Positions 36,880 to 46,292 of a stretch of 64,000 nt of DNA are shown here, one piece after another. Where the stretch lies: contig NZ_QFYR01000003.1 of the NCBI RefSeq assembly GCF_003254705.1, positions 423,451 through 487,450 of the forward strand, in the 5' to 3' direction. Every line of letters begins with the position of its first letter. The first letter of the stretch is position 1. The notes under the pieces are model-generated. The model worked only from the letters and a program-made list of their open reading frames with translations, made no database searches and had not been told where the DNA came from. Source of the DNA: Phenylobacterium deserti (GTDB lineage: Bacteria; Pseudomonadota; Alphaproteobacteria; Caulobacterales; Caulobacteraceae). The translations under genes and the position numbers were made by a program.

Positions 36880-37161
36880 ATGGACGTGACTATGGCAGTG
36901 ACGAAAGAAAACCTGATGCGGTTCCTCCAGGAGGAGCTGACGGTCAAGGAAGCCGATCTCGCACCCGATGCGCCGCTGTTCAGCTCCGGGCTGATCGACA
37001 GCTTCTCGCTGGTGAGCCTTCTGTCGTTCCTGGAAACCGAGGGCGGGTTCATGATCGACCCCGTCGATGTCAACCTCGAGAACTTCGACACCATCGAGCG
37101 CATCCTGGCCTATGCTGCGGGCCAGTCGGCGGCGCTCGGGCAAGAGGCGGCTGCATCCTGA
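36880..37161 (+). CDS. Acyl/peptidyl carrier protein
   Basis: 93 aa, with a second possible start 4 codons in (36892). The phosphopantetheine-attachment motif is FSSGLIDSFSLVSLL with Ser41, and the helix pattern and acidic character fit a carrier protein. It is not the housekeeping AcpP (motif DSL is DSF here). It lies between GNAT and the PLP decarboxylase, the position of the carrier in exosortase-A loci and of BtrI in butirosin-type gene sets. The last ~15 residues are an Ala/Gly/Gln tail. Confidence 0.85.
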   Translation: MDVTMAVTKENLMRFLQEELTVKEADLAPDAPLFSSGLIDSFSLVSLLSFLETEGGFMIDPVDVNLENFDTIERILAYAAGQSAALGQEAAAS

Positions 37162-37166
37162 ACAAC

Positions 37167-38462
37167 TTGGCGAAAGGCGCGCGCACGAGCGAGATGCGCG
37201 CCCGCCTCCTCCAGGTGGCGGCGCAGACGGGCACGCCCGTCTATGTCTACGACCTGGACGAGGCGGTGCGGCGTTGCCAGGCGCTCACCGAAACATTCCA
37301 GGGCCGCTTCGGCCTGAGCTACGCGGTCAAGGCGAACCCGAACCTCCAGCTGCTGGCGGGGCTGCTGCCTTACGTCGACACGCTGGACGTCTCCTCCTAC
37401 CGGGAGGTGGAGCGCGCCTTGCTGGTCGGCTGTCCGGCGGAGCGGATCACCTTTTCCGGGCCCGCCAAACGAGCCGGAGAGGTCCGCGGCGCCGTGGAGC
37501 AGCAGATCGGCGAGCTGGTGCTCGAGTCCGTCGCCGAAGCCGAGCTGGCCGACTCCGCCGCGCGGGAGCGCGGAGTGCGCCAGCCGGTGCTGATCCGCAT
37601 CAATCCCGCCAACGGGCCGAAGAAGTTCGGCGTCAGCTTCTCCGGCAAGGCGAGCCAGTTCGGCGTCGACGAGGAGGTGCTGGACGAGGCCATCGACCGC
37701 ATCCAGCAGCTGCCCGGCCTCGATTTGGTGGGCTTCCACATCTACTCGGGCACCAACAGCCTGGACCCCGAGGCAATCACCCAGAACTTCGCGATCTTCA
37801 TCGAGCTGTTCCGCCGGGCGGCCGCCCGGTCCGGCATCGCACCGCGCAAGCTGGTGTTCGGCTCCGGGTTCGGCGTGCCGTACGGCGCGGGCGAGCAGCC
37901 GCTGGACATCGAAGCGGTGGCGGCGACGGCCGTTCCGATGATCGACGAGTTGAAGCGCGACCCCACCTTCGCCAACGCCCGCTGCGTGCTGGAGCTCGGC
38001 CGGTGGCTGGTGGCGCCCGCCGGATGGCTGCTGACGGGCGTCATCGCCCAGAAGCACAGCCGGGGCACAGAGCTTCGCGCCTGCGACGCTGGCTTCAACA
38101 ACCATCTGGCGGCCTGCGGCATGATGGGGACGGTGATCCGCCGCAACTGGCGGTTCGACAACATCTCCAATCCGCAGGGTGCGCCGGCCGAGTACACGCT
38201 GGTGGGCCCGCTCTGCACGAGCATCGACGTGCTGGCCTCCAAGCTGACCTTGCCGGAGGTCCGCCTCGGCGATGTCATCGCGGTGGAGAACTCCGGCGCC
38301 TATGGCCTGACCGCCAGCCCGACCCGCTTCATCAGCCATCCCGAACCTGCAGAGGTCCTGCTGGTGGGGGACGAGATCCGCGACGCCACGGAAAGTGCGC
38401 TGAACACCTGGACGACCGTGGACGCCCAGGGCCAGCCGCGCAGCGGAACAGGAGCTGGCTGA
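37167..38462 (+). CDS. PLP-dependent decarboxylase (Orn/DAP/BtrK family), exosortase-A-associated type
   Basis: 431 aa from TTG 37167; an ATG at 37194 is equally possible and gives a more family-like N-terminus. Fold-type III decarboxylase: the PLP Lys is in SYAVKANPN (K55), HIYSGTNS is the second motif, VLELGRWLV the phosphate-side Glu-Gly-Arg, and GPLCTSIDVL the active-site Cys with a Thr/Asp variant of CESxD. This resembles TIGR03099 and BtrK, which decarboxylates carrier-bound glutamate, more than LysA. Five bases after the carrier protein gene and one before the ligase, so it likely acts on an aminoacyl-carrier. Confidence 0.85.
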   Translation: MAKGARTSEMRARLLQVAAQTGTPVYVYDLDEAVRRCQALTETFQGRFGLSYAVKANPNLQLLAGLLPYVDTLDVSSYREVERALLVGCPAERITFSGPAKRAGEVRGAVEQQIGELVLESVAEAELADSAARERGVRQPVLIRINPANGPKKFGVSFSGKASQFGVDEEVLDEAIDRIQQLPGLDLVGFHIYSGTNSLDPEAITQNFAIFIELFRRAAARSGIAPRKLVFGSGFGVPYGAGEQPLDIEAVAATAVPMIDELKRDPTFANARCVLELGRWLVAPAGWLLTGVIAQKHSRGTELRACDAGFNNHLAACGMMGTVIRRNWRFDNISNPQGAPAEYTLVGPLCTSIDVLASKLTLPEVRLGDVIAVENSGAYGLTASPTRFISHPEPAEVLLVGDEIRDATESALNTWTTVDAQGQPRSGTGAG

Positions 38463-38463
38463 A

Positions 38464-39987
38464 ATGGCCGCCGCCCTGTGGCGCATGTTCGAAGCCACCG
38501 TGGAAAGACGCGGTGGCGAACCTGCCATCGTGCAGGGCGACCGAAGCGTCAGCTTCTCCGAGTTGCACCTGTGGGCGGCGCGCTATGGCGCCGAGCTGCG
38601 GCGCCACGGCCTGCAGCCAGGCGAGCGCTGCCTCATCTGGTCGGGGAATTCCCCCGAGCTGGCGGCGGCGATCCTCGGCGTTTGGATGTGCGGCGGCATC
38701 CTAGCCCTGGTGAACGACGAAGCCCCGCTCTCGCACCTGCGACACGCCGCCAACGTCACCGAGCCGCGGCTGATCCTTGCCGACGAGGCGCATGCCCATG
38801 CGGCCGCGGAGACGGTGGACGAAGTCCCCGTGATCAGCCTGGGTCCGGCCCGCGGCGAGCCCCTGGAAGGTCTTGGGCGCCTCGGTGTCCATGACCATGA
38901 GCCGGCCTCGATCTTCTTCACATCCGGCTCGACCGGCGCACCCAAGGGCGTGACCCAATCGCACGCGAACCTGGCGGCGGGCTGCCTGGGCGTGGCGCAC
39001 CACCTGGGTCTACGCGGCGAGGATCGCATCCTCTGCCCGATCCCGTGGTCCTTCGACTACGGCTATGGCCAGTTGCTCTCCACAGTGCTGCTGGGCGTCA
39101 CGCAGGTTCTGCCGACGGCGCGCAACTCCTTCGCCTTGTGCGAGGCGATCGAGGCGCACCGTCCGACGATCTTGGCCGGGCTGCCCTCCATCTTCGCGCT
39201 GCTGCTGCGGGGCGTCTCGCCGCTGCGCCAGACCGATGTCAGCTCCATCCGGCTCGTCACCAACACCGGCGGGCTGATCGCGCCGGCGATCTTCGCCGAC
39301 GTGCTGAAGGTCTTCGATCACTGCGACCTGTCGCTCAACTACGGGATGACCGAAACCTACCGGAGCGCGGGCCTGCCGGTGGAGCTTGCCCGGGAGCGGC
39401 CGGAGTCAGTCGGGTTCGCCTATCCGGGGGTCAGCCTCGACGTGCTGCGGGAGAACGGCGAGACGGCCGAACCCGGCGAGATCGGCGAAATCGTGCACCG
39501 CGGCGTGGGCGCCTTCCTGGGCTACTGGGGCCAGGAAGAGGCGACCGCACGGGTTCGCCGGCCCGACCCGCGCTGGAACTATGGCGGCCTTGCCCCTCCC
39601 CCCGCGGTGTTCACCGGCGACCTTGGCTGGAAGGACGAAGACGGCTTCCTGATGATCAAGGGCCGGCGCGACCGGCTCATCAAGTCCATGGGCGTGCGGG
39701 TCAGCCCGGATGAGGTCGAGACCGCCATTCGGCAGGCGCAGCTGGTGCGTGACGTCGCCGTGGTGGGAGTGCCGCATGAGCTCATGGGCGAGATGGTCGC
39801 CGCGGCGGTCATCGCTGCGGAGGACGGTCCGGACCCTGTGCCGGAACTCAAGGCCTTCGCGCGACGCGAGCTGTCGCCGCACATGCAGCCCCGGGAATAC
39901 CGGGTCATCGAAGCCTTTCCGCTTACACCCAACGGCAAGCCGGACTTCGCCGCAGTCCGGGCGATGTTTCAGGGACGCGCCACATGA
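38464..39987 (+). CDS. AMP-forming acyl/aminoacyl ligase, exosortase-A-associated type
   Basis: 507 aa ANL-superfamily enzyme. P-loop FFTSGSTGAPKGVTQSH (about 146-162), the YGMTET motif (about 295), GDLGWKDEDGFLMIKGRRD hinge, and Lys near the C-terminus in LTPNGKPDF. The substrate region includes PWSFDYGYGQLLS, which I recall as similar to TIGR03098 ligases of exosortase-A loci, always next to the decarboxylase as here. Proposed to adenylate a small carboxylic or amino acid and load it on the carrier at 36880. The stop overlaps the next start (ATGA). Confidence 0.86.
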   Translation: MAAALWRMFEATVERRGGEPAIVQGDRSVSFSELHLWAARYGAELRRHGLQPGERCLIWSGNSPELAAAILGVWMCGGILALVNDEAPLSHLRHAANVTEPRLILADEAHAHAAAETVDEVPVISLGPARGEPLEGLGRLGVHDHEPASIFFTSGSTGAPKGVTQSHANLAAGCLGVAHHLGLRGEDRILCPIPWSFDYGYGQLLSTVLLGVTQVLPTARNSFALCEAIEAHRPTILAGLPSIFALLLRGVSPLRQTDVSSIRLVTNTGGLIAPAIFADVLKVFDHCDLSLNYGMTETYRSAGLPVELARERPESVGFAYPGVSLDVLRENGETAEPGEIGEIVHRGVGAFLGYWGQEEATARVRRPDPRWNYGGLAPPPAVFTGDLGWKDEDGFLMIKGRRDRLIKSMGVRVSPDEVETAIRQAQLVRDVAVVGVPHELMGEMVAAAVIAAEDGPDPVPELKAFARRELSPHMQPREYRVIEAFPLTPNGKPDFAAVRAMFQGRAT

Positions 39988-41198
39988 TCATGACCTCGGA
40001 AGCTCCTGCCGAACGGCAAGCCGCCGCCCCGCCGCCCGCTTCAGCGGTTTCCGATCCCGTTGAGCTGTCCCGGACCCTAGGCGCGAGGCTCGGCGTAGAG
40101 CCTGCCGGCCTGGACGAGAAGGCGTTCTCGGACGCGGTGCTGGCGCAGCTGAGGACCGACCGTCTGCTGTGGGCGCCAGCGCCTGCCGCGCTGGGCGGCC
40201 TCGGCGCTTCAATGCTGGAGACGGCGCGGATCGCGGCGAACGTCGGCCGCCTGAGCGGCTCGGCGGGTCTGACCTACGCGATGCATATGTCCCAGGTGCT
40301 GACCCTTCTGCGCCACGGAACCACGCCGTTCCTGCAGGACGTGACCGCGCGCCTGGCGGGCGAGCAGCGCCTGGTGGCCAGCGGCACATCGGAAAAGGGG
40401 ATCGGCGGCGACGTGCTGACCTCGATCTGCACGATCGAGGAGGAGGCGTCGGGCGACCTGCTGGTCACCAAGCAGAGCCCCAACATCTCCTACATGGACC
40501 ACGCCGGCGCCGTTCTGGTCACGGCAATGCGGGTGCTGCCGGATGGCCGCAAATCGCAGGTCCTGATCGCTGCCGAAACCGCCCGCATGGAGCTGCGGCC
40601 CGGTCCGGACGTGGGCTTCATCGGCATGCGCGGGATCCTGAACCGGCCCTATGGCTTCGACGCCCGCTTCGAGGAAGGGGCCATCTTCCCGGAGGGCTAT
40701 CCGATCATCGCTCGCGAGACGATGACGCCGTCCGTTCACATCCTTTGGGCGGCCCTCTGGAGCGGCATCGCCAAGCGCGCGCTGGACACGACCAAGCGCT
40801 ACCTCGGCAAGGAGCTGAAGGACGGCGAGGAAGCCGCTCTCGCCCGCATCGAGCTCAGCCGCCTGGTCGACAAGCACCACACCATGTTGGCGCTGATCCG
40901 CGACTCCATCGCCGACTGGTCGGCCGCCGAAGCCGAACGCGCCAGCGGAGCGGCCGGCGGCCTCGGCCTTGAGCGAACGGCGCGGGTGAAGCGGCTGAAG
41001 ATCGTTTGCTCGGAGCTGCTTCAGGAGATCTGCCACGGCGCGTTGGGCCTGATCGGCCTGCGGGCTTATGCGGAACGCGGTCCCTACAGCCTCTCGGAGC
41101 CGCTGCGGGACGCCATGAGCGCCCGGGTGATGATCTCCAACTTCCGGCTGACGGACGCCAACGCCAAGATCGAGCGGTTCCTGGACGTCGGGCTCTAG
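39984..41198 (+). CDS. Acyl-CoA-dehydrogenase-like flavoprotein of the carrier-protein module
   Basis: 404 aa; start ATG 39984 overlaps the ligase stop, alternative ATG 39990. ACAD fold: N-terminal helical domain, middle beta domain with VASGTSEKGIGGD and LVTKQSPNISYMDHAGAVLV, and a C-terminal helical bundle (about 250-404). The usual C-terminal YEGT with the catalytic Glu is replaced by SNFRLTD, so classical alpha,beta-dehydrogenation is doubtful. It may oxidise a carrier-bound amine/acyl group, as prolyl-carrier oxidases do, or act as a flavin oxygenase. Last gene of the operon; its stop interlocks with the convergent GNAT. Confidence 0.78.
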   Translation: MIMTSEAPAERQAAAPPPASAVSDPVELSRTLGARLGVEPAGLDEKAFSDAVLAQLRTDRLLWAPAPAALGGLGASMLETARIAANVGRLSGSAGLTYAMHMSQVLTLLRHGTTPFLQDVTARLAGEQRLVASGTSEKGIGGDVLTSICTIEEEASGDLLVTKQSPNISYMDHAGAVLVTAMRVLPDGRKSQVLIAAETARMELRPGPDVGFIGMRGILNRPYGFDARFEEGAIFPEGYPIIARETMTPSVHILWAALWSGIAKRALDTTKRYLGKELKDGEEAALARIELSRLVDKHHTMLALIRDSIADWSAAEAERASGAAGGLGLERTARVKRLKIVCSELLQEICHGALGLIGLRAYAERGPYSLSEPLRDAMSARVMISNFRLTDANAKIERFLDVGL

Positions 41199-41713
41199 CC
41201 CGGGGTTGGGTCCGGCGGCTCCCAGGTCATCTCGATCATGGTCTGCCGGAACTGCAGGCTCTCGAACAGCCGCCGGGCCTCGTGATTGCGCTCGGCGGTG
41301 GATAGCACCACACGCGGCGCGCCGCGGACCACCAGCTCGCGCATGGCGGTCTCAAGGAGGCGACGGCCGACGCCCTGCCGCCGCTGCGCCGGCTCCACCA
41401 TCAAGTCGTAGACGACCCCCGCCGGCCCGCGCAGCGCCATGTAGTCGACGCCCTCCAGCGCTGCGTAGACGTAGCCGCAAACGCGTCCCGCCCGCTCGGC
41501 CACCAGCATGACGACCTCGGACCGGGTCAGCTCGCTGCGCAGGAAGGCGCCGTAGCCCTGCTCGGTTTGCGGCGTCCGCTTGAGGAAGCGCTGCGCATCA
41601 AAACCGTGGTGGAGTTCGACGAGAGCGGCGCCCAGCCGGCCCAGAGCCTCCGTGTCCCCGCCTCTTGCGGGACGGACCAGGAGGTCGCCATCGTCGGGGC
41701 TGGTCACAGGCAT
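41195..41713 (-). CDS. GNAT family N-acetyltransferase
   Basis: 172 aa. Canonical acetyl-CoA site in VEPAQRRQGVGRRLLETAM (R-x-x-G-V-G at about residue 114-119) and a conserved N-terminal GNAT strand. The target is unknown. It lies 14 bases downstream of the antiporter gene in the same direction and shares the CTAG stop overlap (41195-41198) with the ACAD-like gene. Confidence 0.85.
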   Translation of the reverse strand: MPVTSPDDGDLLVRPARGGDTEALGRLGAALVELHHGFDAQRFLKRTPQTEQGYGAFLRSELTRSEVVMLVAERAGRVCGYVYAALEGVDYMALRGPAGVVYDLMVEPAQRRQGVGRRLLETAMRELVVRGAPRVVLSTAERNHEARRLFESLQFRQTMIEMTWEPPDPTPG

Positions 41714-41727
41714 CGCACCTTCTCCGC

Positions 41728-43500
41728 CTACTGGTGGGCCGATCCCGCGCTGTAGCGGGCCTCGAGAAGATCGATCTCACGCACGAGGCGCCGAACAGAG
41801 TCCTCGGGCAGCTCACCGCTTCTCCCCGCTTCAAAGAGACGGGCGCGCTCCCCGCCGAGGCCCGCCACCCGGAGACGGCGCTCCACTTCCTCGATGCGCC
41901 GCCGCTGCACGCGGCTCTCAGGGTCCAGACCGCGCCGGTCGATGCGCAGGCGGTAGAGCTCCATCACCCGCCCGGCGGCCTCGGCATAGAGATCGGCGTC
42001 GGGACGACCTTCCGCCAGGCGGTGCTGCTCGGCCTCGATCGCCTGGATCGCTGCTTCGGCCGCGGCGACGCGGATCGCATCCTCCCGCGCCTGCACGGAC
42101 GGATGGGGCGGCAGCTCAAGCCCCCGCAGGATCGGCGGCAGGGCGAACGTTGCGATCAGCAAGGTCACCACAATCACGCCTGCGGCCAGGAAGATGGCGA
42201 GGTCCCGGGCCGGAAAGGGCGTGCCGTCGTTCAGGGTCAGCGGCAGGGTCAGGATGCCGGCCAGAGTGATCGCGCCGCGAACGCCGGCCAACGACATCGC
42301 AAGCAGCAGCCGACGGCTGCCATTCCGCCGAGGCTCCCCACGCAGGCCAGCGCGGAACCAGGTCAGGCGCAGCGAGGTCCAGACCCAGGCGAAGCGCAGC
42401 GCAGCCAGGGCCGCCACGATGGCGAGCACATAGACCGCGAGCCACCAGGGCTCGGCGTGGCCGGTCAAGCGGACGGTCTGAGCCGCGCCCGCCACAATGT
42501 TCGGCATCTGCTCGCCGAGCAGAACAAAGATCGCGCCGTTGGCCGCGAACTGGACGGTGTCCCAAACCGCCGTGCGCCGCACCCGCGTCACTGCCATCGC
42601 CGCCCCCGTCTCAGCGAAGCTCATGGTGATGCCGGCCGCCACAGCCGCCAGGATGCCCGAGCAGTGGAAGTGCTCCGCTGAGAGGTAGGCGGCAAAGGGG
42701 ATCAGAAGGCTGACGATGATCTGCGAGCCGCTGTCCTCACCCAGGCGCGCCGAGGCCCAGGTCTTCAACCGCGTGATGACGAAAGCGGTGGCGACCCCGA
42801 TGGCCACGCCGCCGACCGCCAGCCAGGCGAAGGTCTGAACCGCATCGACCAGCGAGAACGCGCCGGTCAGCATCGCCGCCACGGCGAAGCGCATGCAAAC
42901 CAGGCCCGAAGCGTCGTTCAGCAGGCTTTCGCCTTCCAGAATGTGCATCATCCGACGGGGGATCGGCGCGCGCGCCGCCACGGCGGAGACCGCGATCGGA
43001 TCGGTGGGCGAGACGATCGCCGCCAGGGCGAACGCCACCGGCAACGGCATGGCCGGGATCATCCAGTGGATCAGCATCCCGAGCCCGGCCACCGTCAGCA
43101 CGACGAGGCCGAGCGCCAGTTCGACGATCACCGCCCTGTCGCGGAACAGGTCGCCCTTGGGGATCCGCCAGCCATCGAGGAACAGAAGCGGCGGAAGGAA
43201 CAGGACGAAGAACAGCTCTGGGTCCAGCACCACCGTTTCGATCGGCGACAGGGCGATCGCCGCGCCCATCATGATCTGCACGAGCGGCAGCGCGATGCGC
43301 GTGGCGCGCGCCAACGCACCGCTGAGCACGACCGCGGCCAGCAGGATGAGAACGACGACGAGTTCTTCCAGGACGGCCTCCGAAGCCGCGTGAACGAGGG
43401 TAGCTCCTGTTTCTATGGCAAGACCGCAGCCATGTCCCGGCGCGGCAACGGACGTTGAAACGCAGCGTTTCGCTCCCGACCTTGAGCGTCGGAGGCGCAA
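41728..43500 (-). CDS. CPA1-type Na+/H+ antiporter (NhaP-like)
   Basis: Inner-membrane cation/proton antiporter, about 12 hydrophobic segments followed by a cytoplasmic tail (last ~150 residues, helical and charged). CPA1 signatures: PPLLFLDGWRIP, IVSPTDPIAVSAVAAR and the ion-binding ASP in ESLLNDASGLV. The start is uncertain. The frame is open to a TTG at 43500, overlapping the divergent membrane-protein gene. No ATG/GTG lies near the first helix; a CTG at 43371 with GGAGG five bases upstream gives a family-like N-terminus (EELVVVLILLAAVV). Confidence 0.85.
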   Translation of the reverse strand: MRLRRSRSGAKRCVSTSVAAPGHGCGLAIETGATLVHAASEAVLEELVVVLILLAAVVLSGALARATRIALPLVQIMMGAAIALSPIETVVLDPELFFVLFLPPLLFLDGWRIPKGDLFRDRAVIVELALGLVVLTVAGLGMLIHWMIPAMPLPVAFALAAIVSPTDPIAVSAVAARAPIPRRMMHILEGESLLNDASGLVCMRFAVAAMLTGAFSLVDAVQTFAWLAVGGVAIGVATAFVITRLKTWASARLGEDSGSQIIVSLLIPFAAYLSAEHFHCSGILAAVAAGITMSFAETGAAMAVTRVRRTAVWDTVQFAANGAIFVLLGEQMPNIVAGAAQTVRLTGHAEPWWLAVYVLAIVAALAALRFAWVWTSLRLTWFRAGLRGEPRRNGSRRLLLAMSLAGVRGAITLAGILTLPLTLNDGTPFPARDLAIFLAAGVIVVTLLIATFALPPILRGLELPPHPSVQAREDAIRVAAAEAAIQAIEAEQHRLAEGRPDADLYAEAAGRVMELYRLRIDRRGLDPESRVQRRRIEEVERRLRVAGLGGERARLFEAGRSGELPEDSVRRLVREIDLLEARYSAGSAHQ

Positions 43501-43517
43501 GCCCAGGAGGACCGCAG

Positions 43518-44336
43518 GTGACCGATCACATCCACAGAGGAGCTCATGCCGGCTCGTGGGGCGCGAGCCGTGGCGATGGTCCGGGATGGCTTCGCCTTGC
43601 GGTTTGGTTCGGGATTGCAGTCGCGCTCGGCGCTCCGGCGTTCCAGGCGCTGACGAACTGGGGCCTTACGGCCAGCGAGTTCTCCCAGAGCGGAGATCAG
43701 ACGCTGCGGGTCGCCGGCTACGCCTTCTCCATCTGGGGCGTGATCTACACGGGGCTGGCGGCCTACGCGGTGCGCCGTCTCCTCCGGCCGGGCGGCGCGC
43801 GCGAGAGGGCGCTCGACGGTCCGCTGGCGCTTGCCAGCCTCTGCTGCGGGCTGTGGATCCTCGCGGCGGGCGCCGATCAGCGCTGGCTGACGGTAGCCAT
43901 CATCTTTGCGGGCCTTGTCGCCGCCTTGGTCGGGCTAAGCCGCCTCGCCCGCACCGGCCGCGACTTCACCTGGCCGGAGCGGCTGACGGTGCTTTGGCCC
44001 ATTGCGCTTCTGGCCGGGTGGCTCACGGCCGCCAGCATCGTCAACGTGCTCACGGTCGCCACAGCCGAAGGGCTGATCGAGCCGAGCCTGCGGACGCCCG
44101 CCGCTATCGTCGGCGTCTTGGCCGCCGGCGCCATCGCCATTGCAACCCTGCTCGCGACCCGCTTCGCGAGCTATGCGGCGCCCGTGGCTTGGGGCTTGGT
44201 GGGCGCCTTCGTCGCGGAACGAAGCGACCAGCCGCTGGTGGCCTACGCCGCTCTGGGCTGCGCCGCCTTGCTCCTCGCGGTGGCGGCCGTGGCTTGTCGC
44301 CCCCGGCGCGCGAGCGCTCCTGGCCGCGCCGGCTAG
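43518..44336 (+). CDS. TspO/MBR-related multi-pass membrane protein
   Basis: 272 aa from GTG 43518, chosen because AGGAGG lies 7 bases upstream; an ATG at 43455 is in frame but would overlap the antiporter 5' region more. About seven hydrophobic segments. VAGYAFSIWGVIYTGLAAYAV resembles the AFSIWGxIY motif of TspO-like proteins often labelled tryptophan-rich sensory proteins. The protein is longer than true TspO (about 160 aa). Function unknown; membrane location secure. Confidence 0.6.
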   Translation: MTDHIHRGAHAGSWGASRGDGPGWLRLAVWFGIAVALGAPAFQALTNWGLTASEFSQSGDQTLRVAGYAFSIWGVIYTGLAAYAVRRLLRPGGARERALDGPLALASLCCGLWILAAGADQRWLTVAIIFAGLVAALVGLSRLARTGRDFTWPERLTVLWPIALLAGWLTAASIVNVLTVATAEGLIEPSLRTPAAIVGVLAAGAIAIATLLATRFASYAAPVAWGLVGAFVAERSDQPLVAYAALGCAALLLAVAAVACRPRRASAPGRAG

Positions 44337-44420
44337 ACGCCCGCACATCACCTGGGCAGGTTGGCCGAACCGCCTGTAGGTGAGCGGTGCGTCCTGGCGA
44401 CGTCGAGGGGGAGTTGAACG

Positions 44421-45278
44421 ATGAAGTTGCTGCGCTACGGCCCGAAGGGCGGCGAAAAGCCTGGCCTGCTGGACGACGAAGGCCGCATCCGCGACCTGTC
44501 CGGCGTGATCGCCGATCTCGGCCCGGCCGAGATCTCTCCCGAGGGCCTTGCGCGGCTGGCGAGCCTAGACATCGGCGAGCTGCCGGTAATCGATGGCGAA
44601 CCGCGGCTCGGTGTTCCGGTGGCCGGCACGCGCAAGTTCATCGCCGTCGGCCTCAACTTCGCTGACCACGCGGCCGAGTCCGGCCTGCCGCTTCCGGCCG
44701 AGCCTGTCCTCTTCACCAAGGCGGTAAGCTGCCTGCAGGGCCCCAACGACCCGGTGATGCTGCCCAAAGGTTCAACGAAGACCGACTGGGAAGTCGAACT
44801 CGGCGTGGTGATCGGTCGGACCGCCCGCTACGTCGAAGAGGCCGACGCCCTCTCCCACGTCGCCGGCTACGTCTGCGTGAACGACGTGTCCGAGCGCGAA
44901 TACCAGCTCGAACGCGGTGGCACCTGGGACAAGGGCAAGGGCTGCGACACCTTCGGCCCTGTGGGTCCGTGGCTGGTCACGGCGGACGAGGTCGGCGATC
45001 CGCAGTCGCTGGACATGTGGCTCGAGGTGAACGGCCAGCGGATGCAGTCCGGCTCGTCCCAGACCATGGTGTTCGGGATCGCTACCCTGATCAGCTACAT
45101 CAGCCGCTTCATGACCCTGGAACCCGGCGACATCGTCACCACCGGCACTCCGCCGGGCGTCGGCATGGGCCGCAAGCCGCAGGTGTTCCTGAAGGCCGGC
45201 GACGTCATGCGGCTGGGCGTCGAGAAGCTGGGCGAGCAGCAGCAGACCGTGCTCGCGTGGGACCAGGGCGGCGCCTGA
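44421..45278 (+). CDS. Fumarylacetoacetate hydrolase (FAH) family protein
   Basis: 285 aa. The N-terminal ~70-residue domain is followed by the FAH fold with metal ligands in TDWEVELGVVIGR (Glu pair) and CVNDVSEREYQ; TTGTPPGVGMG is the C-terminal signature. Members cleave C-C bonds or hydrolyse/decarboxylate keto acids (acylpyruvases, 2-keto-3-deoxy-sugar-acid dehydratases, ureidoglycolate lyase). The exact substrate cannot be assigned. GGGGGA precedes the start. Convergent with the SDR gene, perhaps part of the same catabolic set. Confidence 0.85.
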   Translation: MKLLRYGPKGGEKPGLLDDEGRIRDLSGVIADLGPAEISPEGLARLASLDIGELPVIDGEPRLGVPVAGTRKFIAVGLNFADHAAESGLPLPAEPVLFTKAVSCLQGPNDPVMLPKGSTKTDWEVELGVVIGRTARYVEEADALSHVAGYVCVNDVSEREYQLERGGTWDKGKGCDTFGPVGPWLVTADEVGDPQSLDMWLEVNGQRMQSGSSQTMVFGIATLISYISRFMTLEPGDIVTTGTPPGVGMGRKPQVFLKAGDVMRLGVEKLGEQQQTVLAWDQGGA

Positions 45279-45289
45279 GCTTCCGGGGA

Positions 45290-46183
<894 letters not shown>

Positions 46184-46202
46184 GTTGAAGCTCCCTTCCC
46201 CA

Positions 46203-46241
46203 CCGCAGCTGCGGCTCAATATTCACTCACGCGCTAGCTAG
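46203..46241. promoter_or_regulatory. Palindromes upstream of the SDR gene
   Basis: In the 109 bases between TetR and SDR genes lie a perfect 12-bp palindrome CCGCAGCTGCGG (46203-46214) and an 8-bp palindrome CTAGCTAG (46234-46241). Either could be an operator for the adjacent TetR protein. Confidence 0.4.
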
Positions 46242-46292
46242 TATCAAGAACGTGCCGGACGTCGCGCAGGGCGAACTTGCGTCAGAGGCCGC

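Noticed and set aside
37167..38462. Decarboxylase as diaminopimelate decarboxylase LysA
   Set aside because: It lies between a carrier protein and a ligase, and its active-site motif GPLCTSID differs from the usual CESxD of LysA.
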